Assembly: GCA_031292565.1 (NCBI GenBank)
Contig: JARLGW010000001.1
Coordinates: 372,001-436,000, forward strand
DNA from: Paludibacteraceae bacterium
Lineage (GTDB): Bacteria; Bacteroidota; Bacteroidia; Bacteroidales; Paludibacteraceae
Length of the DNA: 64,000 nucleotides
Reading direction: 5' to 3'
Within the stretch, counting starts at the first letter, position 1; each line of letters starts with the position of its first letter. A program made the translations under genes and the position numbers. Below, in pieces: positions 55,159 through 64,000 of this stretch. A model generated the notes under the pieces. It worked only from the letters and a program-made list of their open reading frames with translations. It was not told the origin of the DNA and did no database searches.

Positions 55159-56226
55159 ATGAAGAAACTTATAGCATTATTTGCTCTCCTAACGTTTACG
55201 ACTATCTGTTTTTCACAAAAAAAATTAGAATGGAGCGTTTCTGCAACCCCATTTTTTGACAACACCGAATTTGGAGGCTCTAAAAAAGAAGTGGATCAAA
55301 CCATGGCAGGTACACGACTTGCTCCCGAAATAGGCATGTCGTTCGACACTGTACACCGTGTACATGTAGGTGTTGCATTGTTGCAGGAATTCGGTAGCGC
55401 CAATACCATTGACTCTTACCACCCGATTGCTTATTACGAATTCAATCAGGCTCCTTTTAAATTTACGATGGGAGCATTTCCACGCGACTCGGCAGTTGGC
55501 GATTATCCTAGAGTCTTTTTTCAGGACTCCATCGGCTATTACCGCCCGTTGATAAACGGATTGGTGTGGAAAATATACAATAACAACAGCCACATGAAAG
55601 TATGGTTAGACTGGACAGGCCGCCAAAGCACTACCCAACGCGAAGAATTTTTCATGGGTTGGGCGGGCAAGACACAAAAAGGTGTTGTGTATTTACAGCA
55701 TTTCGGGTACATGATGCATTATGCAAAAATGAAAGATGCCCCAGATAGCCAGTTTATTCACGATAATGGACTGATGTTGACTTCTATCGGGTTGGATTTT
55801 TCCAAACAAACAGTATTTGACAAATTAAGCATTGATGCCGGATGGTTATTAGGCCTTGAAAGAGACCGTGGAACATCGAATTGGTTAAGACACAATGATC
55901 TGCTTATCGAAGCCAATATAGAATACAAATGTATCGGTTTTTCCGACACTTATTTTCGTGGTGACGGACAAATGTATTTTTACCCGGAAGAAAACAACAA
56001 ACTGTATTGGGGTGAACCGATTTACCGTAACACCGAGTATAACCGTATTGACGGCTACATCAAATTTATTGAAACAGACAACGTAAAACTAAAATTTGTA
56101 TATACATTGCATGCCGCTGAGCATCAAATATTTCACGAGCAGGGTCTATACGCCTCCATTTACTTAAATAATTACAAAAAGAAATCAGGAAAGAAACAAC
56201 AGTATTTGTGGAGTAAAAAGAAATAA
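55159..56226 (+). CDS. exported hypothetical protein, likely beta-rich
   Basis: A 355-residue protein with a signal peptide (MKKLIALFALLTFTTICFS). The mature part has alternating hydrophobic/polar strands rich in aromatic residues (LEWSVSATPFFDNTEF, VHVGVALLQEFGS, FKFTMGAFPRDSAVGDYP), suggesting an outer-membrane barrel or a carbohydrate-active fold. I cannot assign a family. A TATATTTG -7 element lies at 55123-55130. It precedes dxs by about 100 bp on the same strand. Confidence 0.75.
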   Translation: MKKLIALFALLTFTTICFSQKKLEWSVSATPFFDNTEFGGSKKEVDQTMAGTRLAPEIGMSFDTVHRVHVGVALLQEFGSANTIDSYHPIAYYEFNQAPFKFTMGAFPRDSAVGDYPRVFFQDSIGYYRPLINGLVWKIYNNNSHMKVWLDWTGRQSTTQREEFFMGWAGKTQKGVVYLQHFGYMMHYAKMKDAPDSQFIHDNGLMLTSIGLDFSKQTVFDKLSIDAGWLLGLERDRGTSNWLRHNDLLIEANIEYKCIGFSDTYFRGDGQMYFYPEENNKLYWGEPIYRNTEYNRIDGYIKFIETDNVKLKFVYTLHAAEHQIFHEQGLYASIYLNNYKKKSGKKQQYLWSKKK

Positions 56227-56326
56227 TGCGTTAATTACTCTTAAAATACTTTCTAAAAGTTTTTTAGTGCCTGTCTGCACATTTTGTTGTAAAAAGATTA
56301 CTTTTGTGTTAAACTTTTTTTGAGAA

Positions 56327-58225
56327 ATGTACAATAACAACGAACCGTTATTACCCAATATAAATTTTCCTTCCGATTTAAGAAAACTTTCTGTCGATCA
56401 GCTTCCACAAGTATGTAGCGAGCTGCGCCAGTTTATTATAGACGAGCTTTCGCACAACCCCGGTCATTTAGGAGCCAGCCTTGGCACCATAGAGATTACG
56501 GTGGCGTTGCACTACGTGTTTAGTACGCCTTATGATCGTATCGTGTGGGACGTTGGGCATCAGGCCTACGGACATAAAATACTTACCGGGCGACGGGAAA
56601 GATTCTGCACAAACAGGAAGTACAAAGGCTTAAGCGGTTATCCTAACCCGGAAGAAAGCGAGTACGATTCATTTATTTCCGGGCACGCTTCCAATTCCAT
56701 TTCGGTAGGGTTAGGCATGTCGGTAGCCTCTCTGTTGAGCGAAAACGACAAAGACCGACAGGTTATTGCCGTGATAGGCGACGGAGCCTTATCAGGCGGC
56801 CTAGCTTTTGAAGGGCTTAACAATGCTTCGACCAATCCCAACAATTTGCTTATTATTCTTAACGACAACCATATTGCCATCGACCCTATCAAGGGGGGTA
56901 TGAGCCAATACCTGTTAAGCATCACCACCTCCAAAACCTATAATCGTATCCGCTACGAACTGTATCGTTCTTTACGAAAAATGGGCTTGATTAACGAGCA
57001 GGGAAAAGCTAAGATACAACGGATTACCAACAGCATCAAAGCTACGCTAGCACGCCAAAATAATGTTTTTGAAGGAATGAATATCCGCTACTTCGGCCCC
57101 ATTGACGGACACGATGTAAAGGATATGGTTCGCATACTAAAGGACATAAAAGATTTTAAAGGCCCCAAAGTAGTGCATTGCATCACTAAAAAAGGCAAAG
57201 GATACAAACCCGCCGAAGAGTTTGCCACCGTGTGGCATGCCCCCGGCATGTTTGACAAAGCTACCGGAAAACGGATTATCAAACGGGACGGCAAAAATCC
57301 GCCCCTATTTCAGGATGTGTTCGGACACACACTACTCGAACTGGCACGCGAAAACGACAAAATTGTGGGTATCACACCCGCCATGCCAAGTGGCTGCTCA
57401 CTCAACATCATGATGCAGGAAATGCCCGACCGCTGTTTCGACGTGGGCATTGCCGAAGGGCATGCGGTAACTTTTTCCGCCGGCTTGGCCAAGGAAGGAA
57501 AAATTCCGTTTTGCAACGTATATTCATCCTTCATGCAGAGGGCTTACGATAACGTGATTCACGACATAGCCATTCTCAACCTGCCTGTAATTCTCTGCTT
57601 GGATAGAGCGGGCATTGTAGGTGCCGACGGGGCTACCCACCACGGAGCATTCGATTTGGCTTATCTGCGTTGCATACCGAACATGACCCTGGCTTCGCCT
57701 TTCGACGAAAGCGAACTGCGCAACTTGATGTACACCGCCCAAAAAGAGGCAAAAGGCTTGTTTGCCATCCGTTATCCTCGTGGCTCTGGCTACTTGGTGG
57801 ACTGGGAAACGCCGATGCAGGAGGTGGAAATAGGTACCGGGCGTTGCCTGAAAGAAGGAACTAACCTCGCTGTGCTTACCCTTGGCCCTATTGGTAACGC
57901 GGCAGCTAAAGCCATTGCACGAGCAGAAATGGAAAGAGGAAAAAGTATTGCCCACTACGACATGCGCTTTGTAAAACCCTTGGACGAAAAATTACTACAC
58001 CACATAGCTACTTCATTCCAAAAAATAATCACCATTGAAGATGGAGTAATACAGGGTGGATTTGGTAGCGCTGTACTCGAATTTATGGCGGACAACGGGT
58101 ATACCCCTTCCATAAAGCGAATAGGATTACCCGACCACTTCGTGGAACATGGTATGCCAGCCGAGCTTTACCATGAAATAGGCATTGACGAAGAGGGTAT
58201 TTATAAGCATATAATTGAATTTTAA
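56327..58225 (+). CDS. dxs: 1-deoxy-D-xylulose-5-phosphate synthase
   Basis: A 632-residue TPP enzyme, first step of the MEP isoprenoid pathway. The TPP-binding region is [19 protein letters not shown] with [11 protein letters not shown]; the N-terminal [20 protein letters not shown] and [17 protein letters not shown] are conserved, as are IGVG-type blocks [17 protein letters not shown] and [23 protein letters not shown] in the second half, and the transketolase C-domain ([19 protein letters not shown]). A TACTTTTG -7 element lies at 56299-56306. Confidence 0.97.
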   Translation: MYNNNEPLLPNINFPSDLRKLSVDQLPQVCSELRQFIIDELSHNPGHLGASLGTIEITVALHYVFSTPYDRIVWDVGHQAYGHKILTGRRERFCTNRKYKGLSGYPNPEESEYDSFISGHASNSISVGLGMSVASLLSENDKDRQVIAVIGDGALSGGLAFEGLNNASTNPNNLLIILNDNHIAIDPIKGGMSQYLLSITTSKTYNRIRYELYRSLRKMGLINEQGKAKIQRITNSIKATLARQNNVFEGMNIRYFGPIDGHDVKDMVRILKDIKDFKGPKVVHCITKKGKGYKPAEEFATVWHAPGMFDKATGKRIIKRDGKNPPLFQDVFGHTLLELARENDKIVGITPAMPSGCSLNIMMQEMPDRCFDVGIAEGHAVTFSAGLAKEGKIPFCNVYSSFMQRAYDNVIHDIAILNLPVILCLDRAGIVGADGATHHGAFDLAYLRCIPNMTLASPFDESELRNLMYTAQKEAKGLFAIRYPRGSGYLVDWETPMQEVEIGTGRCLKEGTNLAVLTLGPIGNAAAKAIARAEMERGKSIAHYDMRFVKPLDEKLLHHIATSFQKIITIEDGVIQGGFGSAVLEFMADNGYTPSIKRIGLPDHFVEHGMPAELYHEIGIDEEGIYKHIIEF

Positions 58226-58395
58226 ACACAAATCACCTAGGATTGAAATCACTAGGCTAGAAAATAAAATCGTTCCGTCGGAGCTCTAACTATTCTACAT
58301 CTTTTCATAGAGTTTTTTCAAAAGCAAAGAAAACTCTCGTAACTTTTCTGTATTTTTGCAATCCTATAAAAACCATTTGTAAGGTAATAAACATT

Positions 58396-60339
58396 ATGAT
58401 TAAAGTAACATTTCCCGACGGTTCGGTGCGCGAGTACGAAAAAGGTACTACCGGACTTCAAATTGCTGAAAGTATCAGTTCGCGGTTAGCACAAGAGGTG
58501 TTGGCCTGTAGTATTAACAACGAAGTGAAAGACCTCTCCCTGCCCATCAACGAAGATTGCACAATCAAGTTGCACAAGTGGGACGACGACGAAGCTAAAC
58601 ACGCTTTTTGGCACACATCCGCTCACTTACTAGCCGAAGCCCTTCAGGAGTTGTATCCGGGCATCCAATTTGGTATCGGGCCTGCCATTGAAAGTGGATT
58701 CTACTACGATGTAGATCCGGGCGAAACCGTGATAAAGGAAGGCGACCTACCTGCTATTGAAGCCAAAATGGCCGAATTAGTAGCTAAAAAAGAAACACTT
58801 ACCCGCCAAAGCATCAGCAAAACAGACGCGTTGAAGATGTTTGGTGAACGTGGCGAAACCTATAAATGCGAGCTTATTAGCGACCTTGCCGATGGCACGA
58901 TAACCACCTACACACAGGGGGCTTTTACCGACCTTTGCCGTGGCCCACACTTAATAAACACGGGCGATATTAAAGCTATTAAGCTTACAGCCGTGGCCGG
59001 TGCATACTGGCGTGGCGACGAAAAACGCAAAATGCTTACCCGTATTTACGGTATCACTTTTCCTAAAAAGAAACTGCTGGATGAATATCTGGTATTTATG
59101 GAAGAGGCTAAAAAGCGTGACCATCGTAAGATAGGCCGTGAACAAGAATTGTTTGCCTTCTCGCAAGCCGTAGGCCCAGGCCTTCCATTATGGTTGCCTA
59201 GAGGAACAGCATTACGCAGCCGCCTGGAGGATTTCTTGAAACGCATCCAAAAGAACTTTGGGTACCAACAGGTAATGACTCCACATATCGGACAAAAAGA
59301 ATTGTGGGTAACATCGGGTCACTATGCAAAATATGGTAAAGATTCGTTCCAACCGATACATACACCGCAAGAAGGTGAAGAGTTTTTGCTAAAACCAATG
59401 AACTGCCCTCATCACTGTGAAATTTACAAAGTTAGCCCAAAATCATATAAGGATCTACCCGTACGGTTAGCCGAATTCGGTACCGTTTATCGCTACGAAC
59501 AAAGTGGCGAATTACACGGGCTTACAAGGGTACGTGGCTTTACCCAGGATGATGCACACATCTTCTGCCGCCCCGATCAGTTGAAAGACGAATTTTTGAA
59601 GGTAATGGATATTATCTTTATCATTTTCAAAGCATTGAGTTTTGATAATTTTGAGGCACAAATATCTCTTCGTGACCCTAACGACCGTGAAAAATATATT
59701 GGTAGCGATGAAAACTGGGAAAAAGCGGAACGTGCCATCGTGGAAGCTTGTCAGGAAAAAGGGTTGCCAGCAAAAGTTGAATTAGGCGAAGCTGCATTCT
59801 ATGGACCTAAATTGGACTTCATGGTAAAAGATGCTATCGGAAGACGTTGGCAATTGGGAACCATTCAGGTGGATTATAACTTGCCCGAACGTTTCGAGTT
59901 GGAATATACCGGAGCGGACAACCAAAAACACCGACCTGTAATGATTCACCGTGCACCATTCGGCTCAATGGAACGCTTCGTGGCTGTGCTTATTGAGCAC
60001 ACGGGAGGTAAATTCCCCTTGTGGCTTACACCGGATCAGGTAGTGGTACTTCCTATTAGCGAGAAGTTTAACGACTACGCTAATGAATTGGCTGCAACGC
60101 TTAATAAACAAGACATCCGTACCGTTGTGGACGACCGTAATGAAAAAATAGGACGTAAAATTCGCGACAACGAATTGAAACGCATCCCTTACATGCTTAT
60201 TGTAGGTGAAAAAGAATTTGAAAATGGAGAAGTTTCGGTTCGTAAGCAAGGTGAAGGCGACAAAGGAAGCTTAAAAGTGGCCGATTTTGCAGCTTTAATA
60301 AGTTCGGAAGTGGAAAAAATGGTGATTGAGTATAATTAA
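58396..60339 (+). CDS. thrS: threonyl-tRNA synthetase
   Basis: A 647-residue synthetase that charges tRNA-Thr. A TGS domain ([20 protein letters not shown]) is followed by the editing domain ([30 protein letters not shown]), the class II core with motif 2 [29 protein letters not shown] and motif 3 [11 protein letters not shown], then an anticodon domain ([13 protein letters not shown]). A TATTTTTG -7 element is at 58352-58359. It is followed by infC behind a separate promoter. Confidence 0.97.
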   Translation: MIKVTFPDGSVREYEKGTTGLQIAESISSRLAQEVLACSINNEVKDLSLPINEDCTIKLHKWDDDEAKHAFWHTSAHLLAEALQELYPGIQFGIGPAIESGFYYDVDPGETVIKEGDLPAIEAKMAELVAKKETLTRQSISKTDALKMFGERGETYKCELISDLADGTITTYTQGAFTDLCRGPHLINTGDIKAIKLTAVAGAYWRGDEKRKMLTRIYGITFPKKKLLDEYLVFMEEAKKRDHRKIGREQELFAFSQAVGPGLPLWLPRGTALRSRLEDFLKRIQKNFGYQQVMTPHIGQKELWVTSGHYAKYGKDSFQPIHTPQEGEEFLLKPMNCPHHCEIYKVSPKSYKDLPVRLAEFGTVYRYEQSGELHGLTRVRGFTQDDAHIFCRPDQLKDEFLKVMDIIFIIFKALSFDNFEAQISLRDPNDREKYIGSDENWEKAERAIVEACQEKGLPAKVELGEAAFYGPKLDFMVKDAIGRRWQLGTIQVDYNLPERFELEYTGADNQKHRPVMIHRAPFGSMERFVAVLIEHTGGKFPLWLTPDQVVVLPISEKFNDYANELAATLNKQDIRTVVDDRNEKIGRKIRDNELKRIPYMLIVGEKEFENGEVSVRKQGEGDKGSLKVADFAALISSEVEKMVIEYN

Positions 60340-60354
60340 TTTATACAATGATAG

Positions 60355-60383
60355 TTGCATGAAAAGAAAAATGACTATTTTTG
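60355..60383 (+). promoter_or_regulatory. promoter of infC operon
   Basis: TTG at 60355-60357 is followed after 18 nt by TATTTTTG at 60376-60383. Transcription would begin near 60390 and give a leader of about 50 nt ending in a strong Shine-Dalgarno. Confidence 0.7.
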
Positions 60384-60424
60384 TGCGCTAATTTTAAACA
60401 AACAAATCTATTACTAATTAATTT

Positions 60425-60442
60425 AGGAGGACCCAAGCAATA
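60425..60442 (+). promoter_or_regulatory. infC: Shine-Dalgarno and AUA start of infC
   Basis: AGGAGG (60425-60430) precedes ATA (60440-60442) by nine bases. The infC frame is open only from the stop TAA at 60419-60421 to this point and contains no ATG, GTG or TTG; strong SD sites are uncommon in Bacteroidetes. E. coli infC starts at AUU and self-regulates through IF3 rejection of such starts. Confidence 0.75.
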
Positions 60443-60994
60443 GCTAAGCAATTTATTCCTCGCACACACAGACGAGTAGAAAAAGAAGAACTACACAAGA
60501 TAAACGAAAAAATTCACGCGAATGAAGTTCGTCTTGTAGGTGATAACGTTGAACAAGGTGTTTTTTCAATCACTGAAGCGATTAAGATTGCGGATGATTT
60601 AGGTTTAGATCTTGTAGAGATTTCGCCTAATGCTGTTCCACCCGTTTGTAGAGTTGTTGATTATCAAAAATTCTTGTATCAACAAAAGAAAAGGGAAAAA
60701 GAACAAAAAGCAAAAGCGGCTAAAGTGGTAGTAAAAGAAATTCGTTTTGGTCCACAAACGGACGATCACGATTACGACTTTAAATTGAAGCATGCCCAAG
60801 AATTTATAAAAGAAGGCTGTAAGCTTAAAGCTTATGTGTTTTTTAAGGGTCGTTCTATTTTATTTAAAGAACAAGGAGAAGTGTTGTTGCTTCGGTTTGC
60901 CAACGCGTTGGAAGATATAGCCAAGGTTGACTCGTTGCCAACACTAGAGGGAAAACGTATGATAATCATGCTTTCGCCTAAGAAAACAAAATAA
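60440..60994 (+). CDS. infC: translation initiation factor IF-3
   Basis: A 184-residue factor that binds the 30S subunit and checks start codons. The N-domain has [25 protein letters not shown] and [20 protein letters not shown]; the C-domain has [24 protein letters not shown] and VFFKGRSI, ending KKTK. It begins at an AUA codon, and the peptide after it ([18 protein letters not shown]) is a normal Bacteroidetes IF-3 N-terminus. A protein start at TTG 60674 would lose the N-domain. It is followed by rpmI and rplT, the usual operon. Confidence 0.93.
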   Translation: MAKQFIPRTHRRVEKEELHKINEKIHANEVRLVGDNVEQGVFSITEAIKIADDLGLDLVEISPNAVPPVCRVVDYQKFLYQQKKREKEQKAKAAKVVVKEIRFGPQTDDHDYDFKLKHAQEFIKEGCKLKAYVFFKGRSILFKEQGEVLLLRFANALEDIAKVDSLPTLEGKRMIIMLSPKKTK

Positions 60995-61020
60995 TTTTTT
61001 ATCAATTAAATATTTGTATA

Positions 61021-61218
61021 ATGCCAAAAATGAAAACTAACTCCGGTGCAAAAAAAAGGTTTACCCTTACCGGATCAGGAAAAATTAAAAGAAAACATGC
61101 GTTTAAGCGTCACATTTTAACTAAGAAAACTACAAAACAAAAACGTGCACTAACACTGGATGGTTTGGTAGACAAGACTAACGAAAAAAGTGTAAAAACT
61201 TTGTTGGGTCTTAGATAA
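61021..61218 (+). CDS. rpmI: 50S ribosomal protein L35
   Basis: A 65-residue basic protein: [33 protein letters not shown] and VKTLLGLR match the L35 family. It lies 27 bp after infC. Confidence 0.97.
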   Translation: MPKMKTNSGAKKRFTLTGSGKIKRKHAFKRHILTKKTTKQKRALTLDGLVDKTNEKSVKTLLGLR

Positions 61219-61319
61219 GAATCACTTAAAAACAACATTTCAAATTAGTTTTAACCGAATGCCTTAGCCCAAAGTTTCCAAGAAAATTGGAACGCTAACA
61301 TTCAAAATCATTACAAATT

Positions 61320-61670
61320 ATGCCAAGATCAGTAAATCATGTCGCTTCGAGAGCTAAAAGAAAGAAAATCCTTAAATTAACAAGAGGATATTTCGGAGCA
61401 AGAAGAAACGTATGGACAGTAGCCAAAAACACATGGGAAAAAGGTTTACAATACGCATTTCGTGACCGCAAAGCTAAAAAACGCAACTTCCGCGGATTAT
61501 GGATTCAACGTATCAATGCAGCCGCTCGTGTGGAAGGATTGTCTTATTCAAAATTAATGGGAGCTTTACACAAAGCAGGTATCGAAATGAACCGCAAAGT
61601 ATTAGCCGATTTAGCAATGAATCACCCCGAAGCTTTTAAGGCAATTATTGAAAAAGCCAAGAAAGCATAA
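61320..61670 (+). CDS. rplT: 50S ribosomal protein L20
   Basis: A 116-residue basic protein starting [20 protein letters not shown] and containing [20 protein letters not shown] and [13 protein letters not shown]-like blocks of L20. L20 often represses its own operon through a leader structure; the 100-bp gap after rpmI contains only a weak stem. A strong terminator follows. Confidence 0.97.
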   Translation: MPRSVNHVASRAKRKKILKLTRGYFGARRNVWTVAKNTWEKGLQYAFRDRKAKKRNFRGLWIQRINAAARVEGLSYSKLMGALHKAGIEMNRKVLADLAMNHPEAFKAIIEKAKKA

Positions 61671-61690
61671 GGTTTCGTCATAGAAATTTA

Positions 61691-61732
61691 AAAAGAGCTG
61701 TTTCCCCTGTATTTAAAGGGAACAGCTCTTTT
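61691..61732 (+). terminator. terminator of infC-rpmI-rplT
   Basis: AAAAGAGCTGTTTCCC pairs with GGGAACAGCTCTTTT with one bulge, loop around CTGTATTTAAA, then a long T run. Confidence 0.9.
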
Positions 61733-61758
61733 TTTATATATTATTTTAAGTTTTGCTG

Positions 61759-61789
61759 TTGTATAAACACGAAAAGAAAATTAGCTTTG
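61759..61789 (+). promoter_or_regulatory. promoter of the PfkB-type kinase gene
   Basis: TTG at 61759-61761 is followed after 20 nt by TAGCTTTG at 61782-61789, a good Bacteroidetes-type promoter. The start codon lies 33 bp downstream. Confidence 0.7.
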
Positions 61790-61822
61790 TAAAAGTACAA
61801 GAAACAAACAACAACATATCTT

Positions 61823-62875
61823 ATGGGTAAGAAAGTTATCACGTTTGGGGAAGTTATGATACGGTTGGCCACACCCAACCATAAACGAATAATTCAAACT
61901 GAACGATTTAAGGTTACATTTGGAGGAGGTGAAGCTAATGCGGCCATATCTTTGGCTAATTACGGGATGGATGCGGAATTTGTGACCCGATTACCAGATA
62001 ACGAACTTGCAAAAAAATGTGTAGGCGTGTTGCGCACCAAATATGTAGGTGTTGACCATATTATATATGGCGGTTACAGGATGGGGCTCTATTATTTGGA
62101 AACAGGAGCATCTATGCGTGGATCTAAAGTGGTTTACGACAGGCAACACTCGGCGTTTGCCGAAATTAAACCGGGTATGATAAACTGGGAAGCTATTTTT
62201 GAAGATGCAGGGTGGTTTCACTGGTCGGGCATCACTCCCGCCCTATCGCAGAATGCGGCGGATGCTTGCTTGGAAGCTATCAAGATTGCGCATAAAATGG
62301 GATTAACTATTTCGTGCGACATCAACAACCGATTTTCTTTGTGGAAATATGGTAAAACTATCCAAGAGATACTACCGGAGATGATTAAATATTGCGATGT
62401 GATTCTAGCTAGTAAGCAAGATATGGCTACCATATTTGATATTCATCCTTTAAAAGAGGACTTGGAAAACACAATACACACAGAGAGTAAAGATGTTGCG
62501 GAATACGAGTCGGTATGCAAACAGTTTATTAAGCAATACCCTAAAGCATCAAAGATTTTTACCACTTTTAGGGACTCTATTAGTGCTAGTCATAATAAAT
62601 TAAACGCCGTATTGGTTAATCGTGAGCAGCTATTCAAAGGGCCTCTTTATGACATACCGGATATTATTGACCGCGTAGGTGCCGGCGATTCTTTTATGGG
62701 GGGTATGATTTATGGGTTGTTAAACTTCAACGACCAAAAGGCTATCAATTTTGCAGAAACAGCGTCCTTCTTAAAGCATACTATTTATGGTGACTTCAAC
62801 CGTGTTACACTTCAAGAGATTGAAGATGTAATGAATGGCATAATACCGGCTGATATTACTTATTGTGGCTCGTAA
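61823..62875 (+). CDS. PfkB-family sugar kinase (KdgK-like)
   Basis: A 350-residue kinase. VITFGEVMIRLATPNHKRIIQ at the start, GGGEANAAISLANYG (sugar-binding PfkB motif 1), and the ATP-binding motif IIDRVGAGDSFMGGMIYGL near the C-terminus are characteristic. The DINNRFSLWK stretch and length match 2-dehydro-3-deoxygluconate kinase. That would fit uronate use, with the lyase at 25585, but there is no linked dehydratase. It converges with the dehydrogenase at 62879 with a 3-bp gap. Confidence 0.87.
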   Translation: MGKKVITFGEVMIRLATPNHKRIIQTERFKVTFGGGEANAAISLANYGMDAEFVTRLPDNELAKKCVGVLRTKYVGVDHIIYGGYRMGLYYLETGASMRGSKVVYDRQHSAFAEIKPGMINWEAIFEDAGWFHWSGITPALSQNAADACLEAIKIAHKMGLTISCDINNRFSLWKYGKTIQEILPEMIKYCDVILASKQDMATIFDIHPLKEDLENTIHTESKDVAEYESVCKQFIKQYPKASKIFTTFRDSISASHNKLNAVLVNREQLFKGPLYDIPDIIDRVGAGDSFMGGMIYGLLNFNDQKAINFAETASFLKHTIYGDFNRVTLQEIEDVMNGIIPADITYCGS

Positions 62876-62878
62876 TTA

Positions 62879-64000
62879 TTACAAGCGGGCATCTACTAGA
62901 TTTCTATCTACAATATTCTTGGCGTCATAAATAATGGCGCCTTGATTTTTGTATTTAGCAAAGTCAAATGTTTTAAATTGCTGGTGTGCTACAGCTACTA
63001 CAATTGCATTGTACGCTTTATTTGGATCTACTGTTGATATAATGTCGATACCATATTCTTTTTTTACTTCGGCCGCATCAACCCAAGGGTCGTACACATC
63101 TATTTGCAACCCAAACTCTTTAAGCTCCTTATAAATATCCACAACTTTTGTATTACGGATGTCGGGACAATTTTCTTTAAAAGTAATACCGAGAATCAAG
63201 GCTTTTGCACCTTTTATTACATCACCTTTTTTTATCATTAATTTCACTGCTTTATTTGCAATGTGTTCGGCAATACTATTGTTTACCCTACGGCCTGATG
63301 AAATAACTTCGGGGTGATAACCAAGGGCTTTTGCCTTATGAACCAAATAATAAGGATCAACACCTATGCAATGCCCACCGACCAAGCCTGGACGGTATTT
63401 CAAAAAATTCCATTTGGAACCGGCGGCATCAATTACATCATTGGTATCAATACCCATTCTGTCAAAAATCAAGGCCAATTCGTTCATAAAAGAAATATTG
63501 ACATCCCGTTGCGAATTTTCTATTGCCTTGGAGGCTTCGGCCACTTTGATAGAGGACGCTCTAAACGTGCCGGCATCAATAATGGAACTATATAGGGTAT
63601 CAACAAAATCGGCAATTTCAGGAGTCGATCCTGAGGTTACTTTTTTTATTTTAGTTAGTGTATTTACTTTATCTCCGGGGTTTATTCTTTCGGGAGAATA
63701 ACCACAATAAAAATCTTCATTAAACTTTAAGCCTGATGATTTTTCCAATTGAGGCATACAATCTTCTTCCGTACATCCGGGATATACGGTGGATTCATAA
63801 ATCACCACATCGCCAACAGAAAGGGCTTCTCCCACCATTTTACTAGCGGATAATAAAGGGGTTAAATCTGGATTATTAAAAGCATCAATAGGCGTTGGAA
63901 CTGTAACAATATAAACTGTTCGATCCTTTAAATCGGATTGACTTGATGAAAATGATAATCCGATATCATTACCTTTTTTCTGATTAATTACAGTTTTGAG
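62879..64000 (-). CDS. UDP-sugar 6-dehydrogenase (nucleotide sugar dehydrogenase), partial
   Basis: The 374 codons present lack the N-terminus, which lies beyond the right edge; the frame is open through 64000. Known blocks are VYIVTVPTPID, IYESTVYPGCTEEDC, GYSPERINPGDK, KVAEASKAIENSQRDVNISFMNELA and the catalytic Cys in GLVGGHCIGVDPYYL. The C-domain has ILGITFKENCPDIRNTKVVDIYKEL and YDAKNIV. These resemble VipA/TviB and WbpA enzymes, which oxidise UDP-HexNAc to the uronate for surface polysaccharide. Confidence 0.92.
   Translation of the reverse strand, partial: LKTVINQKKGNDIGLSFSSSQSDLKDRTVYIVTVPTPIDAFNNPDLTPLLSASKMVGEALSVGDVVIYESTVYPGCTEEDCMPQLEKSSGLKFNEDFYCGYSPERINPGDKVNTLTKIKKVTSGSTPEIADFVDTLYSSIIDAGTFRASSIKVAEASKAIENSQRDVNISFMNELALIFDRMGIDTNDVIDAAGSKWNFLKYRPGLVGGHCIGVDPYYLVHKAKALGYHPEVISSGRRVNNSIAEHIANKAVKLMIKKGDVIKGAKALILGITFKENCPDIRNTKVVDIYKELKEFGLQIDVYDPWVDAAEVKKEYGIDIISTVDPNKAYNAIVVAVAHQQFKTFDFAKYKNQGAIIYDAKNIVDRNLVDARL

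Noticed and set aside
60605-60799. A 64-codon leftward frame over infC
   Set aside because: Antisense of IF-3; hydrophobic low-complexity translation only.

Overview
The window looks like chromosomal DNA of a Bacteroidota bacterium, most likely order Bacteroidales. The signs are promoters with the TAnnTTTG -7 element, type IX secretion sorting domains, FISUMP-domain exported proteins, a CusA-TolC fusion, a eukaryote-like type II glutamine synthetase, a CfiA-like class B1 metallo-beta-lactamase, and a carAB/glmS/purF-type neighbourhood. Genus cannot be fixed from the sequence alone. No tRNA, rRNA, CRISPR array, prophage or complete insertion sequence was found.

Layout. 1-0.65 kb: a rearranged tandem toxin-antitoxin locus. 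0.7-9 kb: a leftward metal-efflux island with a cation diffusion facilitator, an RND adaptor, a CusA-TolC fusion broken by a 64-bp frameshifting insertion, and a small Cys-rich exported protein; dispersed hairpin repeats lie between the genes. 9.5-13.4 kb: a LytS/LytTR two-component pair and a CPA2 antiporter. 13.5-18.4 kb: exported proteins, mscL, a beta-carbonic anhydrase, an aspartate aminotransferase and a cupin-type regulator. 18.5-21.7 kb: two small membrane or exported proteins leading into a metal-type TonB receptor. 21.8-23.9 kb: YnfA, SIMPL and an amidotransferase. 24-26.8 kb: a GH140-like glycosidase and an alginate-lyase-fold enzyme. 26.8-30.6 kb: a tight HAD / C26 peptidase / aminotransferase operon next to type II glutamine synthetase. 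31-36.8 kb: a FetAB-like exporter, a K+ channel, a class B1 metallo-beta-lactamase, a sphingomyelinase-like EEP hydrolase and an NHL-repeat T9SS protein.

37.2-45.4 kb holds three large glutamine-amidotransferase enzymes in a row: a single-chain CarA-CarB carbamoyl phosphate synthase, GlmS and a PurF-type enzyme. 45.5-52 kb is a duplicated accessory zone: a small MITE-like element, two FISUMP paralogues, three copies of one leader sequence, an intact kinase-fold gene plus an internally deleted remnant of it, a methyltransferase and an AT-rich HNH protein. 52.3-64 kb is housekeeping: YwbE, an aminotransferase, an M24 peptidase, dxs, thrS-infC-rpmI-rplT (infC appears to start at AUA), a KdgK-like kinase, and a nucleotide-sugar dehydrogenase running off the right edge.

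The least explained items are the deleted toxin-antitoxin tandem, the HAD/C26/aminotransferase cluster, the duplicated 46-51 kb zone with its HNH gene, and the dispersed hairpin repeat family.
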